This document shows positions 38,608 to 47,524 of a DNA stretch of 64,000 nucleotides, piece by piece; the stretch's first letter is position 1, and each line of letters begins with the position of its first letter. The notes below the pieces were generated by a model. The model worked only from the letters and a program-made list of their open reading frames with translations, was not told the DNA's origin and made no database searches. The translations under genes were made by a program, and so were the position numbers. The DNA is from an uncultured Eubacteriales bacterium (lineage in GTDB: Bacteria; Bacillota; Clostridia; Lachnospirales; Lachnospiraceae). The stretch lies in the NCBI GenBank assembly GCA_900548855.1, contig URMF01000015.1, forward strand, positions 1 to 64,000, in the 5' to 3' direction.

Positions 38608-41154
38608 TCACATCTCTTCCCCTGCTATCATTTCAATTTCGTGTTCTCCTCCTGCTCCTAATACATAACATCCTCCAAGGGATTCATCCTTTAAACTGAT
38701 ATGTTTCACATACAGGATTTCTTCCATCTGGCTGCACAAATTTTCAATCTGCAGCACCGATGGCAGAAGGCCAATTCTCCATCCTGTTCCATCAAAGTTA
38801 CCGGTGACCGGATTTAAAAATGCATTTATTCTCTGAATAAGCTTTTCCCTGAACTGGAACGGTCTGACGGAATCCTTTGCCACCACTTCCATATAAAGCT
38901 TCATTGACACCCATTCCGGCTTCACGATATGAAGACGTCCCTCATCATAAATCCGTCGGTCTATATGAGGAAGCAGACACTGATAAACCCGTTCTCTCAC
39001 ATATTCAAAATGCTTTTCCTCCTCCGTTTCCGGAAGCACTGCCAGGGTAATATGCCCCGGCACCCGGTCTCCTTTTTCATTTCTACCGGAAAAACACCTC
39101 ACCTGTAACAGATTTCTTATTTCATGTAAAACAATATCCTCAAAATCGGCTGCCGTCACTGCCCTTCCACGATGTCTTAAAAATGCCGCCATCCTTCTGG
39201 CTGCCTGCTCACTGTTTTCCCCGTCACAGCCTCCTGCCATGACATCATAATTCGTCACCCCGTTAATAAAACCAATGCTGCGCTCCATTTGTGTTATGGC
39301 ACCGGCTGGGAGGTTTCCGCTTTTTCCACTTCCCATTCCTGTGGCTGCGGTAGTAGAATTTATATAAATTCCGGTAATAACCGGAAAACCTCTACCCTCA
39401 TTCTCTTTTCCATCCCGTTCCCTGACAATACGGAGCCAATACCCCGGGCAGCCAAAAAATTCCTGCCTGACAAAGGAATGTTCTCTATAAATAGTTACCA
39501 GCCCCGTCCTGGAAAGCTGTCTGGTTTCATCCTCTACACGCAAAGGCTTCCAGCCATCTTTGCCATAATACTCATAGTGATATCTGGCATGGTCATTCTT
39601 CCTATCCCCCTTTACCACAAATAACAGGCGGATTCCTTCCTCGCCCAGCGGCTTTGAAAAGGAGAGATACAGCATTTCATTGTCCGGAAAACAATTATAA
39701 AATGGGGAAAAATCCCGGAAAGTTTTTAATTCTTTTGTTTCATAATGATTGACACAACAGGCAAAATCCGGCAGCATTCCGCTTTCCGGTGACCGGTAAT
39801 GTACCGTCAGATTTTTTATTCTGGGCACAATATAAATTCCATCCATGGAATATAAATTTGTCATTTTGGCTATCCGGATTCGTATACAATAGCTTTCTCT
39901 GGCAGTGAGCAAAAATGGAGCAATGTCTTCCGGACAGATAAATTTTACCGACATATCCTGTTCTCCGGAATTTTCCCGGAATATCGCTTCGTAGCCTCCG
40001 GTATCTGGTATTCTGGTCCATCCAAAGCCGTTATAATATTCCCATATCACTGAATCAATTTTGATATCCACCGGCTCCGGTTCCCTGAATTCCGAGTGGT
40101 GCATAATATTATGCCACTTCACAGGCAGCTCAGGTGATTTCAATTCTCCCGGATATTCCAGAAAATCCAGTCTGAAATTCAATTCCAGCAATGCCCCCTT
40201 TTTAGAAAATGCTTCTTCCAGGGAAATGTATACCTCACCATAGGGAAACGGATGGTCTCCAAAAGGGAGAAAATTCTCCCTTTCCATCTCCATATTTCCG
40301 TCATATACTACCTCCGGAGCCAAAAAACTTCCACTGCTGCTAAGAGAAAGCCCCGGAAAAGAAATCTGGCTTAAGGGAGGCATATCCGGTATTTTCATTT
40401 GCAGCCAGAAACTGTTCTTTCCCTGTATCACTGTCCGCTCAAAAGGAGGCATGGACGTATCCTTATGCAGATATACCCTGCCCTCCTCATAGCGGAATCC
40501 CGGGAACTCCACAAAGCCTTTCCTGCTGTAATAGGACCATGTAATCCGGTTCATTAAAAAGTCTTCCTGCTCTTTTTTCCGGATATTTCGGGAAAGGTGA
40601 AAATCAAGTGCAATTTCCCCCTCTGTCGTTATTCCAAACAACACATCATGCCCAATATAAAAAATATGGGACTGCCCTTTTCCCCCCTGCTGTACCTTAA
40701 TCGGAAATTCCAGAGGCTGGCTGATGTAATCGCTGAATCCATTGACATAATACACACGGCTTAATCTGGCAGGAGATACATATAGTGCTTCCCTCGTTTC
40801 AAAAATAACCGGTTCCTCTCCCTCTGCCTTCCCGATTACCCGTTCTCCTTCCTTTATCCAGCTTCCCGGTACCTCATCATTTACAGTGGAAAAGGTGACA
40901 TAGCCTGACGCCTCATCCGGCGGCAGGGGTTCCAGTCCCAGCAGATTATAAAACTGTAGCTGGTATTTTGAGGGAAGCCTGTAAAACCGCTTTAATGTGT
41001 CTCCCATCATATCCGCAAAGAGCAGTCCAAGAGCCGTGCCCATATCCGGCTGTTCTGTGTCAAAGCTCCATTCCGGTGTATAGGAAAGGGAACGGTTTTT
41101 TATTGTATTAACTGTGTCATCAGACTTCTCTTTTAGGAAATCAGATACTGCCAC
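38608..41154 (-). CDS. Baseplate J-like wedge protein (Pvc11/12-like), longer copy
   Basis: 848 residues, the largest gene product of the operon. N-terminus: YTPEWSFDTEQPDMGTALG and FADMMGDTLKRFYRLPSKYQ, then a large beta-rich insertion, and the J-type end (GRAVTAADFEDIVLHEIRNLLQV; RVYQCLLPHIDRRIYDEGRL). Start is GTG after AGGAGG. With its shorter neighbour it builds the baseplate that triggers sheath contraction. Confidence 0.85.
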   Translation of the reverse strand: MAVSDFLKEKSDDTVNTIKNRSLSYTPEWSFDTEQPDMGTALGLLFADMMGDTLKRFYRLPSKYQLQFYNLLGLEPLPPDEASGYVTFSTVNDEVPGSWIKEGERVIGKAEGEEPVIFETREALYVSPARLSRVYYVNGFSDYISQPLEFPIKVQQGGKGQSHIFYIGHDVLFGITTEGEIALDFHLSRNIRKKEQEDFLMNRITWSYYSRKGFVEFPGFRYEEGRVYLHKDTSMPPFERTVIQGKNSFWLQMKIPDMPPLSQISFPGLSLSSSGSFLAPEVVYDGNMEMERENFLPFGDHPFPYGEVYISLEEAFSKKGALLELNFRLDFLEYPGELKSPELPVKWHNIMHHSEFREPEPVDIKIDSVIWEYYNGFGWTRIPDTGGYEAIFRENSGEQDMSVKFICPEDIAPFLLTARESYCIRIRIAKMTNLYSMDGIYIVPRIKNLTVHYRSPESGMLPDFACCVNHYETKELKTFRDFSPFYNCFPDNEMLYLSFSKPLGEEGIRLLFVVKGDRKNDHARYHYEYYGKDGWKPLRVEDETRQLSRTGLVTIYREHSFVRQEFFGCPGYWLRIVRERDGKENEGRGFPVITGIYINSTTAATGMGSGKSGNLPAGAITQMERSIGFINGVTNYDVMAGGCDGENSEQAARRMAAFLRHRGRAVTAADFEDIVLHEIRNLLQVRCFSGRNEKGDRVPGHITLAVLPETEEEKHFEYVRERVYQCLLPHIDRRIYDEGRLHIVKPEWVSMKLYMEVVAKDSVRPFQFREKLIQRINAFLNPVTGNFDGTGWRIGLLPSVLQIENLCSQMEEILYVKHISLKDESLGGCYVLGAGGEHEIEMIAGEEM

Positions 41155-41166
41155 TTTTCTTCCCTC

Positions 41167-43014
41167 CTAATTAACCTTTACCATGGAACCTTTTATCTCT
41201 GTCATTCTGCCACCATCTATTTTCATGGAACCACCTGCCTTTAATTCCGTCATATCTCCTTCCATTTCCAGCTTTTGTGTCTGTATCCGAAAATTCTGTT
41301 TTCCCTTTTCCTCAATCCGGTCTGACTCTATGGTAATCTTTTTCCCACCATCCATTACCACAACATCCTTTTCACCAGCCGTCAGAACAAGCTTATTTTT
41401 TGCAAGGATATGCAGGCTGCCTTCTGCCACATCTATCTTAAATCCGTTTTCTTCTTTTTCATCAAACAGAGAGATACATTGTGCCGCATCATCCATTTCC
41501 ATATGCAGCCTGTTATTGGTGTAAATCTGTATCTTTGCAGATTCTTCGTCGTCATCAAACACAATCTCATGGTTACCCTTTGTCCGGATTCTCTTTATGG
41601 TATTCTTTTCTCCAGCCGTATCAGCAGGCAGGGTGTCTGCCTGATTCCACAAATTTCCCATAACCACAAGACTATTCTCATCTCCCCCCAGGTTTCCCAC
41701 CACAACCTCCGTATCTACCTCTGGATGAAAATAAAAGCCATAGCCATTTCCGCAATAGGGGCTTAAAACCGGCAGCCATTTTGTTATGTTTTTTCCCTCC
41801 TCACCTGTCAGGAATTGCACCAGAACCTTTCCCGGCTGCTCCGCATTCCAGTTTTCCTTTACCACTGCCCGCATAATATTTTTGTTTTTGCCGGACATAT
41901 ACGGTTCCCTTCTTGCTTCATCCTCTGTCCACCTGTCAGACCGTTCTCCAACCGTAAAGCTTGTCGTAAATCCATCACTGCCAAAGCTGTGACTCACATC
42001 CCGGATATAATAGACCCCTTCATCTGAGGCATCCAGACCCTTTATCTCAATATATCTTCCCGGAACAATTTCCGGAAGGCCAACCAGACTGCCGTTTGCC
42101 GTCTCATTCTTCTTTTTCTTTTCTGCCACCTTTTTGTCAAGCCAACTGCCCATGGTATCCAAATCCATTCCCTCTCCAAGCTCCCATTCCTCTATCTGGG
42201 TTTCTGCAGTCAACGACGGAGTACCTGCCTCCGTCTTAATTTCCGATGAAAGCATATTTCCTGTCTTATTCTCCTGGCAGCTATATACCTTCACCTGCTC
42301 ATTACAATAGGACTTTCCTCTTTGAAAGGAAACCAGATTGGTTCCCCAATGCAATTGCAAAAAAGCGGCTTCCCCTTCCGATGGCTCTTTAAAATACACA
42401 TCTCCCCCCACTACAAAAAATTCCCTGTTTGCCCTGCGGCATAATTCCTTTTTAATAAAATCATAATCTGTGCCATTTTGTCGCAGCTGTTCCTTCTTCT
42501 CAACCGTATCCACGTGCAGCTCATCATACAGACTGCTGTAATTATCGAGAATCCTGCGAAAAAGATTGGAATAGGTATCTTCATTATGCTTACAGTTTTC
42601 CCGTTTGTTTTTCATCAGCAGCTTTCTTAAGTCTACAGCGGTAATTGAAATCACCGGCATTCCTTGATAATTTGTTCTATACTCTGTCACATAGCCCTTG
42701 AAAACCGTTGTGAGATTGGAGCCATAGCCTAATGCCACCTTAATTATAGTCCCCACCTTAAAGCTGTCCTTTACCTCCTGCTTAACACTGTGGCTTGCCA
42801 AATCAAATGCATTTACAATTTCCAAGCTCAGTCCCGCCGTCTCCTCTGCCGAAAGGGTAACCTGTACATTGTCAACGGCAATCCCCTGGGCTTTTATGAT
42901 ATCCTCTGTGCTATTACCGGTATAAATTGCCATTGCCGGTACCAAAAAATTATCATACGCCGCTGCCAGCTCATCATATGTATATACTGCTGTCATACAA
43001 TCCTTATTTTTCAT
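41167..43014 (-). CDS. gp5/VgrG-like central spike protein (Pvc8-like)
   Basis: The 615-residue protein has an N-terminal gpD/gp27-like hub (1-360), the gp5 OB-fold (about 375-455, with VVKENWNAEQPGKVLVQFLTG and FYFHPEVDTEVVVGNLGGD) and a C-terminal beta-helix with short repeats (LEMEGDMTELKAGGSMKIDGG...). It is the trimeric needle that punctures the target, capped by the DUF4280 protein. ATG start after GGAAGTAGGAC. No toxin domain is fused to its end. Confidence 0.88.
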   Translation of the reverse strand: MKNKDCMTAVYTYDELAAAYDNFLVPAMAIYTGNSTEDIIKAQGIAVDNVQVTLSAEETAGLSLEIVNAFDLASHSVKQEVKDSFKVGTIIKVALGYGSNLTTVFKGYVTEYRTNYQGMPVISITAVDLRKLLMKNKRENCKHNEDTYSNLFRRILDNYSSLYDELHVDTVEKKEQLRQNGTDYDFIKKELCRRANREFFVVGGDVYFKEPSEGEAAFLQLHWGTNLVSFQRGKSYCNEQVKVYSCQENKTGNMLSSEIKTEAGTPSLTAETQIEEWELGEGMDLDTMGSWLDKKVAEKKKKNETANGSLVGLPEIVPGRYIEIKGLDASDEGVYYIRDVSHSFGSDGFTTSFTVGERSDRWTEDEARREPYMSGKNKNIMRAVVKENWNAEQPGKVLVQFLTGEEGKNITKWLPVLSPYCGNGYGFYFHPEVDTEVVVGNLGGDENSLVVMGNLWNQADTLPADTAGEKNTIKRIRTKGNHEIVFDDDEESAKIQIYTNNRLHMEMDDAAQCISLFDEKEENGFKIDVAEGSLHILAKNKLVLTAGEKDVVVMDGGKKITIESDRIEEKGKQNFRIQTQKLEMEGDMTELKAGGSMKIDGGRMTEIKGSMVKVN

Positions 43015-43046
43015 GTCCTACTTCCTTATCTATACCCATGAGATAT

Positions 43047-43697
43047 TTACAGCGGCGGCAGTCTCAAGGTCTGCCCCGGAGAAAGCTCCAGCGGATTTAA
43101 TATTCCATTTTCCTTTGCAATTACCTTCCACTTTTCAGCATCTTCATATTCCTGCGCCGCAATACTCCACAGGGAATCTCCCTGCATCACGGTCTTTATT
43201 TTTGTCCGGTCAGGGGATTCTAACGGCGACATCCTTTTACCGGTGGAAATGTCATAAACTGACTTAAAAGTAACATCCACCTTTGCCCGTACCGGCATTC
43301 CGTCCGCTAAAAACATGGTATAGCTCTCTTTCACATCTGTTATAACACCGGTAAATTGAATACTTCCCCACGAAAAGGTCACTCTGGGAACCCTGTGCAG
43401 CGTCCCGTCTATCAGGGTGAGATTTCTAATCTGCTTTGTGTACCTTGTCACATCTGTTCCTCTCTCTTCGGGATTATTCAGTGTAGGCGGATTATAGGTA
43501 TTAAAAAAAAGCGTTACATCCAGGGTTGTACTGTTTCCTGCAACATACTGGCCAATGGGACCATCCAGCCCCGGAATATTTTTTTCTGAATACTGAATAC
43601 TGCTGGACAGGTTATACTCTGAGGGATTAAACTCCACCTGGATGGGTTTTTCCCGCCCCTCCACAATCAGCTTTGCCTTTGTCACTGTATTTCCCAT
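43047..43697 (-). CDS. LysM-containing tube-to-baseplate adaptor (Pvc7/gp53-like)
   Basis: A 216-residue protein typical of contractile systems: an N-terminal domain beginning KAKLIVEGREKPIQVEFNPSEYN and a C-terminal LysM module (about 165-216, VMQGDSLWSIAAQEYEDAEKW ending in LSPGQTLRLPPL). The LysM module here joins the spike and baseplate rather than binding the wall. Gene order just upstream of the spike gene is the canonical one. Confidence 0.88.
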   Translation of the reverse strand: MGNTVTKAKLIVEGREKPIQVEFNPSEYNLSSSIQYSEKNIPGLDGPIGQYVAGNSTTLDVTLFFNTYNPPTLNNPEERGTDVTRYTKQIRNLTLIDGTLHRVPRVTFSWGSIQFTGVITDVKESYTMFLADGMPVRAKVDVTFKSVYDISTGKRMSPLESPDRTKIKTVMQGDSLWSIAAQEYEDAEKWKVIAKENGILNPLELSPGQTLRLPPL

Positions 43698-43719
43698 CTC
43701 ACAACACCACTTTCCATTC

Positions 43720-44271
43720 TTAATCCAGACCGTATCTTAAGCGTTCCATGCGGATTTCCCTCCTGATATTCTCCATCACCTCCCGGGTAATGGCCTTTGT
43801 GGAAACTGCCTTTTCCTCGTGATTCCTGATTTTTAAAAAATACTCCTCCTGGCTGGCTATCCTCCTTTTCAGCTGCACCAGCTCCTCCTCATACTGCTTT
43901 AAGGTTTTTCTGGTTTCCTGCCATTCCTCCTGGCTTTTTGTCACCACTCCCAGCTTCTTAAACACATGCACCAGCTGTTTTTTCTCCCCCGGCTGGTTAT
44001 ATATCTGCTCTATCGTCTGAATCAGTTTCCGGTTATCCTGGCTGGTTATCCGCTGATAATACCGGTTCTCGTACCGCTTCATCCTTGTATAAAACTCCTG
44101 GGTAACCAGCCGGCTTATATTCTGCCTGACCACTGTACCTCCGGACTCCTTTTTCTGTCTGCGGTAAACCAGGGTCAATCCGAAGGAATTCCCTGACACA
44201 TCCCTTTGATACTTCTCCGTAATTTTATTTACAAATTCACTGTTTTTTGTCATTCCAGACTGTTTCAACAC
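43720..44271 (-). CDS. Small coiled-coil protein of the injection-system operon
   Basis: Not recognised. The 183-residue product is mostly alpha-helical and very basic/acidic; residues 110-170 look like a coiled coil (LKQYEEELVQLKRRIASQEE). By position, between the second tube gene and the LysM gene, it corresponds to the small Pvc6-like slot. It could conceivably be a much reduced tape measure, but it is far shorter than known ones. Start is TTG; an ATG lies 18 nt inside. Confidence 0.6.
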   Translation of the reverse strand: MLKQSGMTKNSEFVNKITEKYQRDVSGNSFGLTLVYRRQKKESGGTVVRQNISRLVTQEFYTRMKRYENRYYQRITSQDNRKLIQTIEQIYNQPGEKKQLVHVFKKLGVVTKSQEEWQETRKTLKQYEEELVQLKRRIASQEEYFLKIRNHEEKAVSTKAITREVMENIRREIRMERLRYGLD

Positions 44272-44283
44272 TGTACATCCGCC

Positions 44284-44709
44284 TTATTTTAATATTTTAA
44301 GCTGTGTATAAGCAATCTCAAAGGTATGGATTAATACCTGTCCGCTTTCTGCATTCAGTTCAGAAACCTCCCATTTGGTAACATGGGCATTCTCTGCCGA
44401 ATATTTGGTTTCAATCACTCCATGCTGCCCAAGCACCATAATGACAATCCCCTGTTTCAGAAGCATTCCGGGACGAAGCCTTTCCAGCAGGGAATTGCTG
44501 TTTTTATAAAAGCCGCCCTCCAGCCGTAATGTCTTAGCTGCCTTTGCCGGTGTTTCCACAATATAGCCGGTAGCATTATGCCCACCCTCTGCTATCACTT
44601 CCGTTTCGATATCCATAGTTAGTCCGGAAATCTTGGAAAAGGATGCCACCTGATTATCAATCAACACCTTAAACCTGTAATTTAACATCAAATTTTTATG
44701 TGATTCCAA
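44284..44709 (-). CDS. Inner tube protein, T4 gp19-like, second copy
   Basis: 141 residues of the gp19-like tail tube family: KNLMLNYRFKVLIDNQVASFSKI, SGLTMDIETEVIAEGGHN and the end GQVLIHTFEIAYTQLKIL. A tube initiator or adaptor in the Pvc1/5 class, probably next to the baseplate, because it differs from the main tube protein. Start is TTG with GGGAGG 11 nt upstream. Confidence 0.85.
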   Translation of the reverse strand: MESHKNLMLNYRFKVLIDNQVASFSKISGLTMDIETEVIAEGGHNATGYIVETPAKAAKTLRLEGGFYKNSNSLLERLRPGMLLKQGIVIMVLGQHGVIETKYSAENAHVTKWEVSELNAESGQVLIHTFEIAYTQLKILK

Positions 44710-44727
44710 GCTAGAAAAGACCTCCCA

Positions 44728-44958
44728 TCATCCTACATCAAACACATTTTCCGGTTCATCATTTAATCTTTTATTGATTTTTGAAAATTCCTGACACCAT
44801 CTGTTCCGCTCTCCATGGGGCAGTGCCATAATTTCATCATGGCTCCAGTGGGCGTAGTATGCAATAAATGCAGCCTCCTCATAAATCTGCTCTGCCGGAT
44901 ACAGCGTTATATTCCGGCATCCATAAAATTTACCGGCACCGTAATCTCCTGGCTGCAA
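44728..44958 (-). CDS. DUF6760-like C-terminal extension, probably translated by -1 frameshift
   Basis: The frame encodes a small conserved domain (ITLYPAEQIYEEAAFIAYY, then AHWSHDEIMALPHGERNRW and FSKINKRLN) that resembles DUF6760 proteins of contractile injection loci. It overlaps the end of the chaperone gene by 52 nt in the -1 frame. The only start codon in the frame is a TTG at 44958 without a ribosome site, and there is no ATG, GTG or TTG between the overlap and the conserved domain. Entry by frameshift at 44931-44925 explains it: 65 residues would then be added to the chaperone. The independent start at 44958 remains a weak alternative. Confidence 0.75.
   Translation of the reverse strand: MQPGDYGAGKFYGCRNITLYPAEQIYEEAAFIAYYAHWSHDEIMALPHGERNRWCQEFSKINKRLNDEPENVFDVG
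44893..44950 (-). promoter_or_regulatory. Programmed -1 ribosomal frameshift signal
   Basis: Reading the minus strand: AGGAG (44950-44946), 14 nt, the slippery heptamer A AAT TTT (44931-44925) in exactly the X XXY YYZ register of the chaperone frame, a 5-nt spacer (ATGGA), and a perfect 7-bp stem TGCCGGA/TCCGGCA (44919-44913 with 44899-44893) whose 13-nt loop holds the zero-frame stop. This is the arrangement known for dnaX and other bacterial -1 sites. Shifting leads from the chaperone frame into the DUF6760-like frame. Confidence 0.75.
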
Positions 44959-45278
44959 CGCGGACAGACCGTTTTATAGGAAGGTGCCTCCATTGAATTA
45001 ACCTTCTCGTATAAATCCTGCAGATATGCCAGGTCTGCCGTATACAGATTTTCAATAACCCGGGTATCCACTGCCGGCAGGCCTCCTAATCTGGTGATAA
45101 CTCTCGCCAATAATATCACCGTCAGATAACCCGGATTCTGCTGTACCCTGGGGTCTTTTAAGGGAAGAATTTCATCTGCTGCCGTTGCAAGCCGCATAAC
45201 TCCCTCCTTGTGCAGCGTACCGCTGTTATCCAGATATCCCCGCGGCAACGTAAACTCATATTCTGTCTGAAATGCCAT
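44907..45278 (-). CDS. Tail assembly chaperone-like protein (zero-frame product)
   Basis: The 123-residue zero-frame product begins FQTEYEFTLPRGYLDNSGTLH and has a helical middle (VILLARVITRLGGLPAV) and a CPRC pair near the end. Its place between the two tube genes is that of tail assembly chaperones (lambda G, Mu gp41-like), which hold hydrophobic tail parts during assembly. With frameshifting at codons 117-118 the product would be 183 residues, joining this protein to the DUF6760-like domain, parallel to the lambda G/GT pair. Good AGGAGG site. Confidence 0.75.
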   Translation of the reverse strand: MAFQTEYEFTLPRGYLDNSGTLHKEGVMRLATAADEILPLKDPRVQQNPGYLTVILLARVITRLGGLPAVDTRVIENLYTADLAYLQDLYEKVNSMEAPSYKTVCPRCSQEITVPVNFMDAGI

Positions 45279-45298
45279 ATATCTTTCCTCCTAACCCA

Positions 45299-45727
45299 TT
45301 ACTTTGTTCTTGTCATGCCTTCGTGTGCAATCTCCAGCGTTTCAACTGCCACCTCGGAGGACGTTGCATTAAAATCCGGTGCTGTATACTTTGTTGGCCA
45401 TGCATTGATCACCTGCCACGAAGCAGCATCATTTCCTGCAATATCCATTAACGTAATCGTAATGGTTTTACGCTGTACATCTCCCTCAAAACCTGCTGCT
45501 ATCCATTGATAAAGTACATCACTGTCCACCAGTCCCTGTTTTAATGTGATATTTCCATATTTCTTTAATCCCGGAACCTTTAAAGGTGTCTGTACCTTGT
45601 CCCCTTCCCGGTATTCAATCACATCAATGGATGCATCAAACCCCGATACTTCGCTAAACCCTCCGGCTGTCAGGCCGTCAATCTCTACTTTAAATCTGAA
45701 TTTTCCGTGTGGGTATCCACCTGCCAT
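45299..45727 (-). CDS. Inner tube protein, T4 gp19-like, main copy
   Basis: About 142 residues with the gp19-like signatures GKFRFKVEIDGLTAGGFSEV, SGFDASIDVIEYREGD and ITLKQGLVDSDVLYQWI. It is directly downstream of the sheath gene, as expected for the main stacking tube subunit. Start set at the ATG at 45727; a GTG 9 nt earlier is in frame. Confidence 0.9.
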   Translation of the reverse strand: MAGGYPHGKFRFKVEIDGLTAGGFSEVSGFDASIDVIEYREGDKVQTPLKVPGLKKYGNITLKQGLVDSDVLYQWIAAGFEGDVQRKTITITLMDIAGNDAASWQVINAWPTKYTAPDFNATSSEVAVETLEIAHEGMTRTK

Positions 45728-45773
45728 GCTCTTCACCTATCCTTTCTGTCAGACCCGGTTTTCAAATGCCCTT

Positions 45774-47513
45774 TTACTGAGTCTCGCCTGTTTTCTGTGT
45801 AATCCGGAAAATAACAAACTCTGCCGGTTTTACCGGAGCTACTCCAATTACACAGATTAATCTTCCGTTATCAATATCATCCTGAGACATGGTTGTCCGG
45901 TCTACATTAACAAAAAATGCTTCATCCGATGAAGTCCCCGCCAGAGAACCATCTCTCCACAATCCGGTTAAGAACACCTCTATAGTCCGTTTTACCCTTA
46001 CCCATAGGGTCTCATCATTTGGCTCAAACACTGCCCAGTTAGTATTTGCTTTAATTGATTCCTCAATGAATATAAACAATCTCCGTACATTGACATATTT
46101 CCAGGTGGAATCACTGGTGGCAGTTCTCGCACCCCACACCCGGATTCCCATTCCCGGGAACACACGAATCAGATTCACACCCTTTGGATTTAAAATGTCC
46201 TGTTCTCCTTTATTAAAGTTACAGTCCAGCCCAACACACGCCCTCACCACTTCATTGGCTGGTGCCTTGTGCACGCCTCTCTCGTTATCACTACGGGCAT
46301 AAATTCCCATTACAGAGCCGGAAGGCGGAATGGCAATGTTCCGTTTATCCAGAGGGTCAAATACCGTCAGCCACGGGTGGTATAGTGCGGCATAGTTGGA
46401 ATCAAACATATCCCTATGTGCCATAATGTCATCTATCTTCTTAGCCTCTCTTGGCATATCCAGTACCGCAAACCTGCTGGCAAGATTCTCACAGTGTGCC
46501 ACCAGGCTCAGCTGCACATTGGGATCTGTCACACCGGGAACCGCCATAATGGAAACCATGTCATTGTCTACAAATGACTGGATACCAGTTCGCCTGCCGG
46601 CACCATTATCCGTCCCTATAAAGTCGGATGGGGAAAGGGTGCCGACAGACCCGTCAGAGCCACCCGCAAAAGACATATTCGCCTCTGCCTTTCCATCTCC
46701 GGCAATCTGTTCAAAGGGTGAAACCGGCTGTGTTTCCTCACCCTTTATATGCTCTACCTGAATCAAATCCGATTTCTCAGTCTTCTTCACAATATAGTTC
46801 GCTTCATTGATATTAAATGAAACATTTTCATAGCTTTCAACAATATCACCAAACCGGACCTCCATATTAAACTCACAAGTAGAGAGCACTTTAGCCGGCA
46901 AAAGCTCTGTATCCACAACACTGTCATCAAAATCACTGGCAAACTCCAATATATTATCCTGACACTTCACAATCTGGTTATAGATTACTGTATCCGTTCC
47001 TGCTTCCTGAAAGGCGACAATATCTCCTGTATGAAAGCCTGCTGCCTTTTTTACCCTGTATCTTTTCTTATCATTTTCTGTAATAATTTCCAAAATCTGG
47101 GTTTTGGCTTTGCTGGAAGGCGATGCTGTAACCTGAAGCTGATTTCCCCAGCTTCCCGGATTCTTTGCCGTTACCTTTAACACAGCGCCTTCCTCCTTCG
47201 GAAAATATCCCACTGCCGGAGCTGCATCCTCCGGAGCAACACGCATAACAAAGCATCTGGCACCTCCGTTCAGGAAAAAATGCTCCACAGCATAAGCCAG
47301 ATAACGGTACTCCCCAAACTCATTTTCCGAAAGATATCCTCCGTATTTTCTCGTAAAATCCGCAAAATTTGTTACCAGCTGGGGTATACCCACTGCCGGT
47401 CCCCTCTGCGCCAGCCCCACAAAGCCTGCGGTGCTGGTGCTGACTCCCTCCATGGGTTTACTTCCCGAATCAAACTCTTCCACATACACTCCAGGTGATA
47501 AATATTCTGCCAT
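45774..47513 (-). CDS. Contractile tail sheath protein
   Basis: A 579-residue sheath protein, the only one in the operon. N-terminus EYLSPGVYVEEFDSGSKP is the handshake arm typical of the family; GFVGLAQRGP follows; and the C-terminal domain carries RRLFIFIEESIKANTNWAVFE and APVKPAEFVIFRITQKTG, which form the core of the sheath ring. Contraction of this layer drives the tube and spike. Single-sheath design differs from the three sheath genes of Photorhabdus cassettes. Confidence 0.95.
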   Translation of the reverse strand: MAEYLSPGVYVEEFDSGSKPMEGVSTSTAGFVGLAQRGPAVGIPQLVTNFADFTRKYGGYLSENEFGEYRYLAYAVEHFFLNGGARCFVMRVAPEDAAPAVGYFPKEEGAVLKVTAKNPGSWGNQLQVTASPSSKAKTQILEIITENDKKRYRVKKAAGFHTGDIVAFQEAGTDTVIYNQIVKCQDNILEFASDFDDSVVDTELLPAKVLSTCEFNMEVRFGDIVESYENVSFNINEANYIVKKTEKSDLIQVEHIKGEETQPVSPFEQIAGDGKAEANMSFAGGSDGSVGTLSPSDFIGTDNGAGRRTGIQSFVDNDMVSIMAVPGVTDPNVQLSLVAHCENLASRFAVLDMPREAKKIDDIMAHRDMFDSNYAALYHPWLTVFDPLDKRNIAIPPSGSVMGIYARSDNERGVHKAPANEVVRACVGLDCNFNKGEQDILNPKGVNLIRVFPGMGIRVWGARTATSDSTWKYVNVRRLFIFIEESIKANTNWAVFEPNDETLWVRVKRTIEVFLTGLWRDGSLAGTSSDEAFFVNVDRTTMSQDDIDNGRLICVIGVAPVKPAEFVIFRITQKTGETQ

Positions 47514-47524
47514 ATCTCTTCCTC

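Noticed and set aside
41167..43014. Type VI secretion VgrG and hence a T6SS
   Set aside because: No TssJLM membrane complex, ClpV or Hcp-type genes; LysM adaptor, DUF4255, DUF4157 and Pvc15-like ATPase indicate the eCIS lineage.
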